In this document: positions 63,892 through 64,000 of the stretch, one piece after another
Layout of the letters: every line of letters starts with the position of its first letter
Position numbering within the stretch: position 1 is the first letter of the stretch
Assembly (NCBI RefSeq): GCF_030272615.1
Contig: NC_081406.1
Coordinates: 464,346,072-464,410,071, forward strand
DNA from: Cryptomeria japonica
Taxonomy: Eukaryota; Streptophyta; Pinopsida; Cupressales; Cupressaceae
Direction of reading: 5' to 3'
Length of the DNA: 64,000 nt
Program-made: the position numbers and the translations under genes
The notes under the pieces: model-generated
Told to the model about the DNA's origin: nothing
Seen by the model: the letters and a program-made list of their open reading frames with translations, nothing else
Databases searched by the model: none

Positions 63892-64000
63892 AATTTATGT
63901 CATTTTTATTTTCAATCAAGATTGCTAAGTGATATTTTCATTGTGGAAGTCCTAGGGGAAGATTGGATTCCTCATGTAATAAGGCCTCTAAGAATTTTTC
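63892..64000. other. Window end, nothing recognised
   Basis: Short AT-rich sequence. It might continue the gypsy remnant interrupted by the solo LTR, but I cannot align it convincingly. Confidence 0.3.

Overview
The window looks like repeat-dense DNA from a large seed-plant genome, most likely a gymnosperm. It holds nested LTR retrotransposons with very long LTRs, a plant-type LINE, and one intron-containing plant gene copy of the ATAD2/BRAT1 family (AAA+ ATPase plus bromodomain). I see no tRNA, rRNA, CRISPR or bacterial-style operon, and no gene that looks intact. The species cannot be fixed from sequence alone.

Layout. 1-5401: 3' part of a decayed plant LINE (reverse transcriptase, zf-RVT, RNase H) followed by an extra ~575-codon coiled-coil ORF downstream of RNase H. 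5402-53787: a head-to-tail array of a non-autonomous LTR retrotransposon (LARD-like). Its ~4.6 kb units alternate LTR (~2.3 kb) and non-coding internal region (~2.3-2.4 kb) as LTR-INT-LTR-INT-LTR and so on, with tRNA-iMet-type primer sites after each LTR. The array is interrupted twice. At 15227-26740 lies a second non-coding element in minus orientation, with two 3904-bp LTRs and a recognisable 5-bp target duplication. At 32758-50386 lies a plus-strand Ty3/gypsy (Tat/Ogre-like) element with ~6 kb LTRs.

The Tat-like element is the most unusual object. Its internal region encodes gag, protease, an archaeal-type RNase H, reverse transcriptase, a degenerate classical RNase H and integrase. Its LTR carries a separate sense ORF of about 1,210 codons of unknown function, downstream of a TATA-like box. 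Comparing the two LTRs shows that several stops are private to one copy, so more of this ORF was open when the element inserted.

54057-58640: an ATAD2/BRAT1-like pseudogene with introns, an altered Walker A motif, a frameshift and several stops. 58930-64000: intergenic DNA with a decayed minus-strand Tat-type gypsy pol remnant (60130-62720), in which an ~99-bp TA microsatellite sits inside the RT, and a probable solo LTR (62731-63891).

Across the decayed genes the in-frame stops are overwhelmingly TAG, mostly where glutamine is expected. This fits C-to-T decay at methylated CAG (CHG) sites. The order of events I infer is: LARD amplification and tandem recombination first, then insertion of the Tat-like element and later the minus-strand LARD, with deletions and possible gene conversion afterwards.
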